Of a DNA stretch of 64,000 nt, positions 44,201-55,745 are shown piece after piece. The position numbers were made by a program, and so were the translations under genes. The number at the start of each line of letters is the position of its first letter. The first letter of the stretch is position 1. The DNA is from Zygaena filipendulae (taxonomy: Eukaryota > Arthropoda > Insecta > Lepidoptera > Zygaenidae), in NCBI GenBank assembly GCA_907165275.2, contig OU015658.1, forward strand, positions 1,562,501 to 1,626,500, written 5' to 3'. The notes under the pieces are model-generated. The model was not told the DNA's origin, ran no database searches, and saw only the letters and a program-made list of their open reading frames with translations.

Positions 44201-47200
44201 CGTTTTTTATTCGATATTTTCACCACCGTTCAGCAGCCATTTGTTTTCCAAGAAAGAAGCTGGTTTTCGAGAGAGAATCATGGTTTATCTTGGGAGACAA
44301 TCTAATACTGTCATTGGCGTTATAAAATACGTATCTACAGCTACATTGGCAGAATTAAATGAAGAAGAAGAAGAAACAGGGTTGTTGAAGGGTGAAAGCC
44401 GTAGCGAAAACACGCGCCGTGTTTTCGTTATTTCAGTTACCTTTTAGCATCTATTTTGAACCCTGAGCAGGTTTTCTGACCTCAGAATTTTATTTATTTA
44501 TTTATTTATTTGGGAAACGAACGGTACAACATAAGTAAAAATATAACAAAATATAAAAAAAAATATTCTTACACCTTAAAGTTTCCACACATAGGAAAAA
44601 GATATATAAAAAATAAAATATTAACGCACTCGAAATTCCATGAGAGGTGGTACATGCAGTAAAAAAATTTACAAGATAATTTTTTTTACAATTTTACGGT
44701 AATATACCTACCTACCTACATTATTTCAACGCAAAGGCAGGCTAGCAGCAGAGTCAGTTCGAAAAAAGCTCGCAAGTCAATAATCTACGAGTAGGCAACT
44801 CGGTAAATATGCTCCATCATCCTTGTGGATTCTCATGAATTCCGATCAAGTTTTCAAATGACTTGCAAAATCTCTAGGAATAAATCTTTGCAAAAAATCT
44901 CCTCTGGTGTTCGTTCAATTTCGTAAGACTTAGCTGGTCACTTGGTTTAAAATCGCTCCCCTTTTATTCGTTTAAACTCTAAAAGTGACTTTTTCCAAAA
45001 TACTTATACGATTTGATAAAGTTAAAACTTGAATAAACAGACAGCTGGACACATGAAATTTTGAATAAAGATAGCTTCACCCTGATTTAATGACACGAAG
45101 ATTAGACGATCCAGTATAATCCCGGATTTTTCGAAGGAATGCCGACATTCATGTGGGCGAAGCGGAGAGCAACCATTCAGAAATACACGTAGGTACCAAA
45201 CAAAGAAATATGACTTTGGCGGAGGAGGTTGGTTCCAATATCAATATATCCGGAATGTCAAGAATATAAAAATATGTATATAAACTAGGTTCTATATCTA
45301 CACAAATAGATACGAAAGATCTACTAATGGGTGAGGACTGAGGAGGGTGAAATATGATGTACAAATTACATTATTTCTTAGGCGCTTCGCGCTTGGCAAA
45401 ATTCATTTTATGAACTAGCTTTCACCCGCGTGAAACGTTTTTACGTAACAACTTTTTTCCCGATATCCGATTTGAATGAAACAAAAGCCTATATGTAGCT
45501 CCAGGCTAAGCTTAATCTACCTGTGAAAACCGCATGACAATCCATTCAAAGGATTCGGAGATTATCGTGAACAAACAGACAGACAGACAGAAAAGAATTT
45601 AAAAGCTTTCTTTTTGTGGTTGGTTACTCTTCTTTTATCGTCCCCTGTCAATTTTTATTAAAAATATTCAATGTACAGAATCGCGAATTCTACTCTTTTA
45701 TTATAGTAAGTACTAGCTGTGCCCCGCGGTTTCACCCGTGGTAATTTCGGAGTTCCCGCCCGAATTCCGGGATAAAAAGTGCCCTATGTCCTTCTCTGTA
45801 CCTACCCCTGACAACGTGCATGCCAAATTTCAACCAAATCCGTTCAGCCGTTTTTGCGAGATTGAGTAAACGTATTTCATCCGACTTGTGACCGAATTTA
45901 TATTCAATGTACAGAATTGACCTTTCTACAGTTTTTTTTTATAAGTATAGATAGTTAGATTTACTATCTTTTCCCGCGGTTTTGCTCGCGTGATTTTCGA
46001 AGTTTCTGCTGGAGTTCTGGGATAAAAGTATACCCTACCTATGTGCTTTTGTAGGTGCCCCTGACAACGTATAAGCGAAATTTCATGATGATCGTTAGTA
46101 ATAAAAGGGTGGGTAACAGACAAACAAACAGTTACTTTCGCATTTATAATATTAGTATGGATAGGTACCTATACAATTACATAATTAATACATATAAGTA
46201 ATACATATAAGTATTTGAATAGGTACGATAATAGTAAACTAAGTCTATACTTCTATCTAAGTTCTCTCTATAGAGAACTTTCTGCAATTATTACAAATGA
46301 ACCAGCAGCCGTTTCGCGACCCGAAAATAATGCTTAAGATCAGACTCAAGATAAAATAAATCTGGAGCCAATTTGCATAGCAAAGCTCTTAGGCTTAACA
46401 ACGGAGAAATTATAAACTCGTTTTCAGTGTTTATCAAGCGTCGTTGAGTTTCTTTTTCTATAAAGTGGTGCCCCCTTTGTCATAAAAAAGTTTTAGATAA
46501 GTACCTACCTACCTACAACAAAGTCTTTGTAACATCGCAATCGGTTCCCAGAAAGATAAAATTTAGGTTAAATTACCTACTCCCACGCCAATATCAATAT
46601 GAAAATTGCAACAATGTTTTCACCCACAAATATTGTTTGTTTCTTTTTCTTGTGTGTTGTGCTGAAATAAAAGTATTTTCTCTCTTTCTATCTTTCTTTC
46701 AAATATTTGAAATATTGTACCAACATATCAGTGGAGCACCGGAGAGTGCTTGAAACTTGAAATGCAGGCTTCGCTTAGAACAACTTCTATAACTGGTAGG
46801 TAAGTACATATGTTTATTTTGAGTGATTACTAGATGGTGTAGGTGATGGTGGTGTAGGTATCATAACGTGCATATTTTAATCGCCAAACCGCCATGCTTT
46901 TGATTGAAACCGAAAAATGGTAGAAACAAAATTTACATAATACTTAGCCCCTCTGATACCGTTTAGTATATCGGTCGAGCCGTTAGGGCGTGCGAGCGAA
47001 ACAAATTCACTTTATTTTCAGTGTGCCATGATAATTATACCCCTTAATTTGTCTTCACTCTTCGGCAAAACCCGTGGCCTAAGTCTACATGGGCGTACCC
47101 AGGTAGGGGCAGGGGGGGGCAGCTGCCCCCCCTAGAAGATTAAATAAATGTAATTTTTTTTTGGCAAATAGAAATTAAAAACGTATTACCTACTCTGCGC

Positions 47201-50200
47201 AAAATGAAGTGTTGGAAACAAAATATCTTTTCAGCCAGATTTTTTTTTCTATAGTTAAATATTCTACAATTTGGCAACCTTTGGCATAATTTATGGGTGA
47301 CGAAGGCTTTATCAGATGATCAATTAAGGGACATAGAAGTAATTGATCTGTTCAACGAAGCCAACATTTTTTACCCTGCTGTCAGAAAGGCATTAATTAT
47401 TTTAAGCACTATCCCATGCACCACGGCGACCGTAGAACGGTCCTTCAGTACCTACGCTGCGAAGAGTTAAAACATGGCTTAGAAGCACCATGGGTGAAGA
47501 AAGGCTTACGGGTTTATGTCTGATGAGCGTACATCGCAATTATTTAAAAGACAACAGTGAGTTTATTGAAAAGACTGTCATAGACAAATTTGCGGCAAAT
47601 CCGAGAAGATTACTGTTAAATTAATATATACATACATAATATAATAATATATATTATACATAATGTATGGTATAATTATGTATAATATTTTGTTTTGTGT
47701 CATCATCAAAATTAATGAATAAAAGTCAATTTTCATGATTTTTTGTTTCAATATACCCGACAGACGATCTTTTCGAAACAGGTATAAGCAGCCCCCTGCC
47801 CCCCTCCTAGCTGAAATCCTGGGTACGCCCTTGTAAGTCTATCCACGTAGTTGTTATATTATACTCTTTGAGTCTATTTATCTAGAGAATTGTGTGGTTG
47901 TAGCTGTCACCACGCTGTCACACTATGTCTTCTTAAACCCTTTTATTACTTTTTCTATAATAAACCTTTCGCAGCAGGGGTCGTACCTTTTCTAGAATCG
48001 CTCGAATCACATTTCGCACACGGAATTGCAAGATTCACGTGTGAATGCTTAAAAAACTTATGAACATTCGCATGTGAATCCGCGATTCCGTGCGTGAAAG
48101 TAATTCGAACGATTCAAAAATACGGCTCCAGGTCTAAAAATGTCTCGAAAAGGCTTACCTTTTCTTCAATCCCTTTCCTTATATTCGTCAGTATTTAACT
48201 TCTAACCTTTTCCGATGAATAATAAAAAAATAAAAATATTATGTATAATAATTATAATACGAGTATTGTAATAATGTTGCAGGTAATAATATACTGGAGG
48301 TCCTTTATATAACTTAGAGCAAGGATATTATTAGCATCCGTTTAACCCTTTTAACGGCACTGTTTAGTAGCCTTAATAAATTAGGGCTACGAAAACATTA
48401 CCTCCAGACCACACGCTTTAGGCATGATTTCTCCTAGTGTTAGGAATTCTTAATATCTATCATTTAAGTAGGTAATCTAATAAATATAAAAGTCAGGGCA
48501 GTGCAGTGGTTTGTTAGTAACGTAATATAATATTACGTGTCTGGTCCCAGGGTCTTTCGTACATCGTGATATTACGGGGATGGCGGGAAAAGTGCTACAA
48601 TGCTATGATGAACAATTTATGTTTAGGCGTTGAATATGCATCATAAGTAAGTACAGATTAACAAAAAAAAATTAGGTATACATAGGTATTTAACTATTTA
48701 CGTTAATCCATAGCACAAAACTTCATGGTCCAATCCCTTTTCGGGGTTTTCTATCGACTTCGCTAATTTGATTTTGGAGTTATCGTACACACTTTATGGT
48801 ACAATGAGTCGTCGAAGAGAAGTAATCGAAATTCCCACATCATAACTCACGCTTTTAATTAAAGAACAAGCATGGGCACAAAAGGAACATACCTACCTAC
48901 TAACAAGGAATACGGTTAAGTACTTAAAATATTTTGCTCATTAGCGGAAACTATCTATCGTCTCTTGTAAGTCTTTTTCAGATCAGTATTAGAATGGGAA
49001 AACCCCCTTCGGCCGCCTACAAACCAGTTCTACGTAAAACCATATAAGTAGGTATATCTAAAACAAATACCTATATGAAACCGGTTACGTAAAAAGATAC
49101 AACCTTTGATATTGCATAGGTACCAAGATTACCTAGTAGTAATTTTTTTTAGAAAACATAGATACTTATAAAGCTTTAAATTATTATTTTTGAGATAAAT
49201 TATACCAGAGGCAAATTATTGTAGAATGTAGATATATAGTAAGTATCTACCGTAACTATAGCACACGACTTTCATCATCATCATCTAAGACTACACCTTT
49301 CTGTTACATCCTGTAGAATAATATTCTATTAAAACTTACTGTTGTATTTAGTAATATAAAACTGAACTTACATTGTCCAATTCCTGCTGCAGATCACACT
49401 TAGGTAAATGCGGCATCACGATCTTGGTAAGATTCCCATAATAATCCGTGGTCACGAGTTCGCCGGCTTCAGGGAACGACATAGACCTGTACGCTGATCC
49501 GAAAACTGCCAACAGCGTCTCATTCCTCACATCTAAACACTTCTCGTACACCATGGTGGCTTTGAAACCGATGATCGAGAATACAACGATGCCGGCGAAC
49601 ATAGAAGTCAAACAATTCGTCATAGACACCATTATAGCGTCTCTGTAACAGTTGTTATCGACAGGATTGTACGATGAGAACGCTATGAGCCCGCCGAAAG
49701 CGAGGCCAAGGGAAAAGAATATCTGCGTGCCCGCTTCCAACCACACCACAGGGTCCAAAATCGTGTGCCACTTCGGGGTGAACAAATGCATGAGGCCATC
49801 GCCCATGCCCTTCAGAGTGATGCCTCTGAAGAAGAAAATCACAAGGACAATGTAAGGGAATGTCGCGGTGACGTAGACGACTTTGCCCGAAGACGCGATG
49901 CCCTTGATCATGCACAAGTAGACCAATATCCAAGCGATAACGAGCGCTAGCGCTATTTTGTAGTTGAATGTCAAGGGATGGTTGATGTCCTCCGAGATCT
50001 GGAGGGTTGTTCGGTACCAGAAGTATTGGGTCGGGCTGCTGATCTGAAACAATAGAATGGATTGTTATTAGCTAGATTAGATTCATTTATTTCAGATTAT
50101 CTTATTCAATATAAATTGCGTAGGTACTAAGGTTGCGTAGGTACTAGGTAGGTAGGTTGCGTAATATTTCAAGGGGAAACGTGATCGTCAAGAAAGCAAA

Positions 50201-53200
50201 TGAAGATTATTTAAACAAATATATTATATCAAGACAAGCAAAGTAAAGAATAACATGTCAAAGAAAAAATGGAATTAAATAAATAAATGTAAATGAAATA
50301 TTAAAAAAATAAAGTTAGGTACATAAGGTAGTGACAAAATAAGATATCTTAAAATTAATAAATTTATTCACCGAATAAAATTCATTTTCCAACAAAAGCT
50401 TCTTTAATTGGCTATAGAAAGTTCCGTCATCGGTCACGTTCCTCATAATAACTCAGAGACCAACCACACGCTATATTATAATATGTTTTGTAAAAAGGAA
50501 AACTGTGATTTGTTTATTTATATTTAAAGACTAGCTGTCCTGCGCCGTTTCACCCGCGATAATTTCGAAGTTCCCGCGGGAATTCCGGATTACAATATAG
50601 CCTTTATTACTCAGGGAAAATGTAGCTTTGTAATGGTGAAAGAATTTTTGAAATCGGTCCAGTAGGCCGATTTGAGTTAAATCGTAACAAACAAACAAAA
50701 AATCAAATCTTTCCTCTTTATAATATTAACTAGCTGTCCTGCGCGGTTTCACCCGCGATAATTTCGAAGTTCCCACGGGAATTCTGGATTACAATGTAGC
50801 CTATGTTACTCAGGGATAATGTAGCTTCCTAATAGTGAAAGAATTTTTGAAATCGGTCGGTTTTGAGTTAAATTTACTTACAATAAACGTAAAAACGGAC
50901 GCTGGAAAACTAAATGAATATGAAATGTTGATCTCAAAGATAGGTTTCCGCTAGTAATCATCAAGCAGCAAATTTTAATAGAAATATCTCCGTTTCAACC
51001 TCATTGTTGTTTCACCCTTCAACATTGAATAGGCGAATTAGGTACTTATACAACAGAGGATTGAGGCTGAGCAATTAAAATTAAATCAAATATGCAATTA
51101 TGCATTCCCATACCTATACCTAATTCTTTTCCCGACGCGCGTCGCTTGCTAGAATCAAGAATGTAAGAGCCACACTATGTATGGTATGGCGCAATAATTT
51201 TCTATCAATTCTCAATCAATGAGTTCGATTTCCGGCTAACAGTAAGAAAATTAATTATTTTAGACAAAATATGAGTACCTAGTTATGGTTAAAGTTAAGT
51301 TTTTATTAAAATCAACCCCGAAAGTTGAGCATGAGCATTCTTCGCTAGATACTCCTCGTAGTTTCGAATTTGACCATCTATACACCCACTTGAAAAGTTC
51401 TTCCTGTATAGTTAATATATATACAAAAAGAGACGAATTGAGAACCTCATCATTTTTAGAAGTAGGTTCAAATATTAAATTACCTGTGGTTCAATATAGG
51501 ATTTTTCAAAAGTCAAAATCATTTATTCAAATTTGGCCCATAATGTGGCTCTTTTTGACGTCAATAAAGTTACATTTATTATGACAGCACCCATAAAATA
51601 TTCACCCTTCACAGCTTTCTAGTGCTATGGCTGAAGAGAAGAAGCTGCGCAACAAACTCTCCTGTAGCACGCTGTCTGTTAAAGTTTTAATATTAGTAAT
51701 AACTCAATTTGCAATTAGTTACGTGGAAACAATAAGCCGGAACCCGCAATAGAGACATACTCGGTACAGACTACAAATAGATACATTAGGATTATTATCA
51801 CAGAAACACATCGTAAAATAAAAACTTCCGGCGGTCTATGTGTTATTTGTGGCTTCAGGGCAGTGTCAGCGATGTATGATCTTTGTTACCGAGAAGGTTC
51901 GATTAAATTGGGTTATCTCACACTTGCAGAGAAAAATAGGGTGTTTGTTGTCTAAGGTGAACCTAAAATTCATCGAAAAACAGAACGCTGCTCTTTTCTA
52001 ACATATAATACTATAGGTAATTACAATTTCATTTAAAATAATTTAATGTCTGTTTTACTCGTAAAATTCGTAGATTCACAATGAATACTTCTTATCTTGG
52101 ACTAAAAATTTCACCTTTTATTGTGTTTTTATGAAGGAAACAAATAATAAAAAAGTAAAACATTCTCAAGTAGGTACAAAATAAAAGTTATATACGAGTG
52201 AATATCTATGTACTTAATAATTTTACGTCGCAGTAAAAAGCTATTCGTCTCGTTGCGGTATATTACACTCATTTATATTGACAGTTGGGTAATTTTCTTT
52301 TTGGCATCAAGCCTACCGGCGAGCTACGCTTCGTAGCCCTTCGTAGCATCTGGCTACGCATAAATAAAATCTTCAGATTAGATTCAGAATGGCATCTTTT
52401 TGCGCAAATAAACCACAACTTAATAAATTAAAAAATGTGGCTAGTGCCATCTAATACTTAGGTATTGTAATTACTAATTAGGTATATACCTAACTTTTGC
52501 GAAATATCGGAGATACCGCAGGAATTTTGGTATACAAAGTACCTTTTGTGCTTTTCTGTATCCCTGACATCATGAAATCATGAAATTTGGTGCACACGTG
52601 TACACCGAATTTCATGATGATCGGTTGAGCCGTTCAGGCGTGAAAGCGTAACAAACAAATAATTTTAATGCCTTAGGCATTAAGTCCGCCTTTTGTACAT
52701 GAATGTGCCATAAAGTTCTTTAAATAAATAAATAAATAAACTCAGTTTCGCATTTATAATATTAGTAAGGATTTTAGTTTAGACACACGAGATGAAGTGA
52801 TCATGATACTCACAGCGCACTCCGGCTCTGTGGTGTAGGAGCCGTTGGCGAAGTATTTCTTCGGGCATTCCGACCACGGCAGCTCGGCCTGGAAGCTCTG
52901 GGCGAAGTAGAACAAGCACCAGGCAATGATCGAGTTGTAATACAACGCCACGTTGAACGAAACTACCGCGGAGCTGATCCCGATCCCGCCCAAGTAGGGA
53001 GACACCTGGTGCCACACACCGATAGCGCCCTTCCTCAAGCGCTGCCCGATCGCCAGCTCCAGATAAAAGATCGGTATTCCCTCGATAGCCAGCATCACGA
53101 AGTATGGAATCAGGAACGCGCCGCCGCCATTCTTTTGTGCCAAGTAAGGGAACCTCCACACGTTGCCGAGCCCGACGGCGTAGCCCACAGTGGCCAGGAG

Positions 53201-53500
53201 GAAGGTCAGCTTGCTGTCCCAGGATTCTCTCTCGGTGCCCGCTCCTGGGGGTTTGGTATTTTGCCTGTCTTCGACGGAGCTCGCCTTGCTTGTAGGTGTC
53301 CCCGAGGACCGCCGGTTCGGGCTGGTGTCTTCAAATGCCTCGTTCGTGGCGCCGTACATGACGGTGCGGTGGGATGGGTGACCGTTCTCCATTGTCACCA
53401 GCCGCCCCCTCAGCTCTTTCATCTCCATGCGGTCTATGGAACGTTGGGCGTACAAGTCTCGCGAACTCTGACGCCGCAGCAATTGAGCCGTGTTCGCCAT
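41045..53500 (-). CDS. SLC6A15-like: SLC6 family transporter, SLC6A15/B0AT2-like, complete five-exon gene (723 aa)
   Basis: Exons 53500-52814, 50043-49372, 43990-43629, 42873-42610 and 41231-41045 join in phase to 723 codons plus stop; human SLC6A15 is about 730 aa. The product is a 12-TM sodium-coupled neurotransmitter/amino-acid symporter of the plasma membrane. A ~95-residue polar N-terminus precedes TM1, which holds GNVWRFPYL (112-120). The large second extracellular loop has Cys212 and Cys228 (likely disulfide) and an NGS glycosylation site at 219. CMIKGI (273-278) and SGKVVY (281-286) around TM5, [18 protein letters not shown] (TM6) and [12 protein letters not shown] (TM8) follow the B0AT-type orphan branch closely. 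The C-terminus ends in a short Cys-rich acidic tail, GCCEPGDEE. Substrate is inferred to be neutral amino acids; other insect orphan SLC6 members remain possible. Intron 2 holds a hAT remnant and intron 4 a Harbinger-like palindrome. Confidence 0.93.
41379..41560 (-). mobile_element. Helitron-like copy in SLC6 intron 4
   Basis: CTAGCTGTCCCCGCGATTTC 3' end in minus orientation, CCGGGATAAAAAGGAACC core, AACAAACAAACAAACTCAC toward the 5' part. Confidence 0.55.
41802..42038. mobile_element. 237-bp palindromic MITE, Harbinger-like, copy 2
   Basis: CGGCCGCACTCAGAGTCGAC at the left and its inverse at the right, flanked by TAA on both sides (41799-41801, 42039-42041). Nearly identical to 19444-19680; lies in SLC6 intron 4. 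Confidence 0.7.
42610..42873 (-). CDS. SLC6A15-like: SLC6A15-like exon 4 (TM11-12)
   Basis: The acceptor is ctcttaacag and the donor TGTAG|gtgagt. It starts [13 protein letters not shown] and holds [10 protein letters not shown] (TM11) and the highly hydrophobic [19 protein letters not shown] (TM12). Confidence 0.92.
   Translation of the reverse strand: MRRRHRTDDRPASGDLLADLLEVPVSFGNVVHSHIVVRRVGDEGLRVRGVGGLRGGYRDEALAAVGRTARSRAGAVLGALDPGPGYL
42941..42966. repeat. (TTGAA)n microsatellite
   Basis: About five TTGAA/TGAAT units just after SLC6 exon 4 on the plus strand (in intron 3). Confidence 0.6.
43629..43990 (-). CDS. SLC6A15-like: SLC6A15-like exon 3 (TM8-10)
   Basis: The acceptor is ttattccag; the donor is AAGAG|gtgtgt, a weaker site than the others but forced by phase. 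It carries [18 protein letters not shown] and [11 protein letters not shown]; Asp492-Ser493 sit at the sodium site 2 position of the family. Confidence 0.92.
45415..45711 (-). mobile_element. Helitron-like element, minus orientation
   Basis: CTAGCTTTCACCCGCGTGAA, GAAACAAAAGCCTATATGTA, GGCTAAGCTTAATCTACCTG, and GGTTACTCTTCTTTTATCGT near the far end. This is the uninterrupted counterpart of 20378-21195. Confidence 0.6.
45713..45880 (-). mobile_element. Helitron-like copy abutting the previous one
   Basis: CTAGCTGTGCCCCGCGGTTT at 45713, one base after the preceding element; core GTACC.CCCTGACAACGTGCATG. Confidence 0.55.
45955..46161 (-). mobile_element. Helitron-like copy, decayed 3' end
   Basis: TTCCCGCGGTTTTGCTCGCG at one end and CGCATTTATAATATTAGTAT GGA (inverse of the TCC start) at the other. 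Confidence 0.5.
46792..46960 (+). repeat. Dispersed repeat, copy 2
   Basis: Second copy of 1770-1905, with a GATGGTGGTGTAG expansion. Confidence 0.5.
47080..47841 (+). mobile_element. hAT-family transposon remnant with target-site duplication
   Basis: The element proper is 47088-47833 (746 bp). Ends CATGGGCGTACCCAGG and, inverted, CAAGGGCGTACCCAGG; both sides carry the 8-bp duplication TAAGTCTA (47080-47087, 47834-47841), the size made by hAT transposases. Most of the interior is deleted. Confidence 0.85.
47351..47623 (+). pseudogene. hAT transposase C-terminal (dimerisation) domain, frameshifted
   Basis: One frame reads [20 protein letters not shown] and [10 protein letters not shown], then a shift of one base near 47451, after which [19 protein letters not shown] and a tail to NPRRLLLN and TAA follow. 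The [17 protein letters not shown] pattern is the hAT C-terminal dimerisation region, as in ZMYM1-like proteins. The catalytic core is missing and there is no usable start, so the product cannot be active. Confidence 0.8.
47983..48135. mobile_element. MITE of the GGCCGTATTTTT family
   Basis: Left TCGTACCTTTTCTAGAATCG; right CGATTCAAAAATACGGCTCC; inner GATTCACGTGTGAATGC pairs with GCATGTGAATC. Close to 22703-22856. Confidence 0.6.
49372..50043 (-). CDS. SLC6A15-like: SLC6A15-like exon 2 (TM4-7)
   Basis: The acceptor is ctattgtttcag and the donor AAT|gtaagt; 224 codons (230-453). It contains Gln336 and Ser340 in TM6 and Asn372 and Ser376 in TM7, matching the other chloride-site positions, and an NET glycosylation sequon at 403 in the fourth extracellular loop. 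Confidence 0.93.
50531..50729 (-). mobile_element. Helitron-like copy, tandem pair member 1
   Basis: CTAGCTGTCCTGCGCCGTTT to TTTATAATATTAA; the next copy starts at the following base. Confidence 0.6.
50730..50895 (-). mobile_element. Helitron-like copy, tandem pair member 2
   Basis: CTAGCTGTCCTGCGCGGTTT, same family and near-identical core (GGGAATTC.GGATTACAAT). Confidence 0.6.
51508..51670 (+). repeat. Dispersed repeat, copy of 10733-10910
   Basis: AAATCATTTATTCAAATTTG, GGCTCTTTTTGACGTCAATA and CTATGGCTGAAGAGAAGAAG blocks shared. Confidence 0.5.
52814..53500 (-). CDS. SLC6A15-like: SLC6A15-like exon 1 (N-terminus, TM1-3, loop 2)
   Basis: 229 codons, phase 0. ATG at 53500 ([10 protein letters not shown]) is preferred over the in-frame GTG two codons upstream. 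It ends GAG TGC GCT|gtgagt. Residue Tyr133 (IPY in TM2) aligns with the chloride-site tyrosine of SERT. Confidence 0.92.
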
Positions 53501-54573
53501 TTTCACAGTTTTGTGTATAATATTATTAGTTAATCTTATTTATTGTCGCTTGAGTAGATTACGAAAATTTAATTTTATTGTCATAATTTCCCTTAGTTAA
53601 CTAATTAACAGGAGCATTTATTATTTATAATACGTTTTTGGTGGGGGCTATGGCACATAAATGAACGGCAATAAAATTTAGCGCGTAACGGCTTTTGTCG
53701 TTTAGCATATTATGAACCTGCCATTAATGGCAAATATATCGATTCACGAGTGAACATTTTTATTTTTGTTCAATTCTTCACAGATCCTGTTTGGTACGCG
53801 CCACTAAATATCGAGCGGTGTTCAATCGGTCGCTTTATTCGATAATTTTAATTGACATTTTTATCTTAATACTATAATATTTAACAAGTTTCCTTTTTGT
53901 GCGAGTGTCGTAGCGACCGACGGGAATGCCGGATCGTCACTGGCGGGAAATAAGGAAAAATTTGGAAAATCGTATTGGTCGGGGTTGGGGGTGAGAATAA
54001 ATGACGCCATGTTGTTTCGCGCATGCGCCCATGCTCTTCTATTATGTCACACTGCACACACAATCAAGAAAATATCAGAGTGGAAAGGCTCAGTAAAGAG
54101 CTTGAATGAAATAATATAGAATATACATACCTACATACATTTGAAGCACTTATAGATAGTTATCACTATACTGCTATGCATCTAAAATGCCTATGTCGGC
54201 TCTGGCTAATCGATATGTAAGTCACATGGGCTTCATATACCTAACCACCCACCTATATCTAGCTAGTCTGAACTCAAGACTATTGATGTTCTCTTGTTTT
54301 CCTAATTCCTAATTAAGCATTAGCGGGTATTAGCATCTTACGTAACAATATAAATGGGAAGTTTATCAACTGTTGTAAGTTGTAATTAGTCTCGTTCACG
54401 TTTAGGAAGTCTTGGATGAATTACCTAAAGCTTGTATAGGTATTTTAGAAACCGGGCTTTACGGTGGTACTTAGATAAGTAGTAGATTATTTAATCCATA
54501 ATACTTGGGTACGTACTATGTCACTCTACAGGTACAAAAATCTTACAATATCTATACGTATCGGCTATCACTA

Positions 54574-54796
54574 CATATTATAAAACAAAGTCCTCCGCCG
54601 CGTCTGTCTGTCTGTGTGCGATAAACTCAAAAACGTACCTAATGGTAATGAACGGATTTTCATGCAGTTTTTACCAATAGATAGAGGGATTCAGGAGGAA
54701 GGTTTATACGTAGGTACTAGGTACTTATAGGTAGTTTATCCTGAAATTCCCGCGGGAATTCCGAATTACCGCAAGTGAAACCGCGGGGACAGCTAG
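54574..54796 (+). mobile_element. Helitron-like copy
   Basis: TATTATAAAACAAAGTCCTC near the start, CCCGCGGGAATTCCG core, GTGAAACCGCGGGGACAG CTAG end. Confidence 0.5.
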
Positions 54797-55098
54797 TGTT
54801 TTAAAAATAACTCTTTAACTCTTACTTTTTTTAATCAATATAGGTACAGAATACAGATAGATGCAGGTAGGTAAGTCGTAGAAAGCGTACGAAGCGATAT
54901 TTTTAACCGACTTCTAAAAAGGAGGAGCTTCTCAATTCGACTTTGTTTACCAAATATTGGATAATTATTGTATTGTAACCTCCACAGATTTTCGAGAGAT
55001 ACCAATAGTCAATACCCACCTATTAACTTAAGAACATTGGTCAAAGAGAGTAATAACACAGATAATATAATACTAGCAATAATATGTAGGTACGTTAA

Positions 55099-55227
55099 CG
55101 GCCGCACTCAGAGTCGTTGGCATTTAACTAAAACTCATTTTTGACGACAATGAGTGCGGCAGATCTTTTTTAAAATCCTTACTAAAAATTAAAATTAAGT
55201 AATCATTAAAACGACTCTGTGCGGCCG
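55099..55227. mobile_element. Harbinger-like MITE, internally deleted copy
   Basis: CGGCCGCACTCAGAGTCG at the left (after TAA) and CGACTCTGTGCGGCCG at the right; 129 bp against 237 bp in the two intact copies. Another right end lies at 55480-55510. Confidence 0.6.
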
Positions 55228-55573
55228 TTCTTTAATTAATTTTTAATACTCAGACTTTTGTAAGAGTTAATAGTAAGTAATAGTTAAAATTAAATAATAA
55301 TAAGTTTATTTACTTTAACCATTATGTTAATGCAGTAGTGCACTAGCACCTAAACTAGTTGAAACTGTGTTTCAGGTGCCAACAATAATAGTAATTGCTT
55401 CACGCTCGACTTGGCGGGGGCACTGCCGTGCCCCCCGATAATAATAGGTAGAAAATATATATAGTTAAAGTAGGTACCTAATCATTATAACGACTCTGGG
55501 TGCGGTCGTTTGTCACTACCAAAACAGAAATTATTAAATTCTCTTCGTTATTAGATTACTAGGTAGATAGGTA

Positions 55574-55745
55574 CTAGCTGTTCCCCGCAGTTTCACCTGC
55601 GTTAATTTCGGAGATCCCGCAGGAATTCCGGGATAAAAAGTACCCTAGATGTGTTATTCTGAAGTATAAGCTTTATTCTTGTAAAATTTCATTAAAATCC
55701 ATTCAGTAGATACATAATTAATTAAATTGAATAATTAAGTATAGG
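55574..55745 (-). mobile_element. Helitron-like copy, minus orientation
   Basis: CTAGCTGTTCCCCGCAGTTT, GGAGATCCCGCAGGAATTCC, then decayed 5' part. Confidence 0.5.

Larger units (their letters stand above)
43991..49371. other. SLC6 intron 2 (5.4 kb)
   Basis: Between in-phase exons 3 and 2 of the SLC6 gene. Contains three Helitron-like copies (45415-46161), the hAT remnant and a MITE; no exon. Confidence 0.75.
50044..52813. other. SLC6 intron 1 (2.8 kb)
   Basis: Holds two abutting Helitron-like copies, the 51508 repeat and a decayed Helitron-like copy at about 52480-52772; no exon. Confidence 0.75.

Noticed and set aside
47421..47623. hAT C-terminal segment as a domesticated host gene
   Set aside because: It has a frameshift, no start codon, and sits between intact transposon ends and target duplications, so it is a plain deletion derivative.
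53009..53533. 174-aa plus-strand frame
   Set aside because: Antisense of SLC6 exon 1; the minus-strand product has the full NSS motifs.
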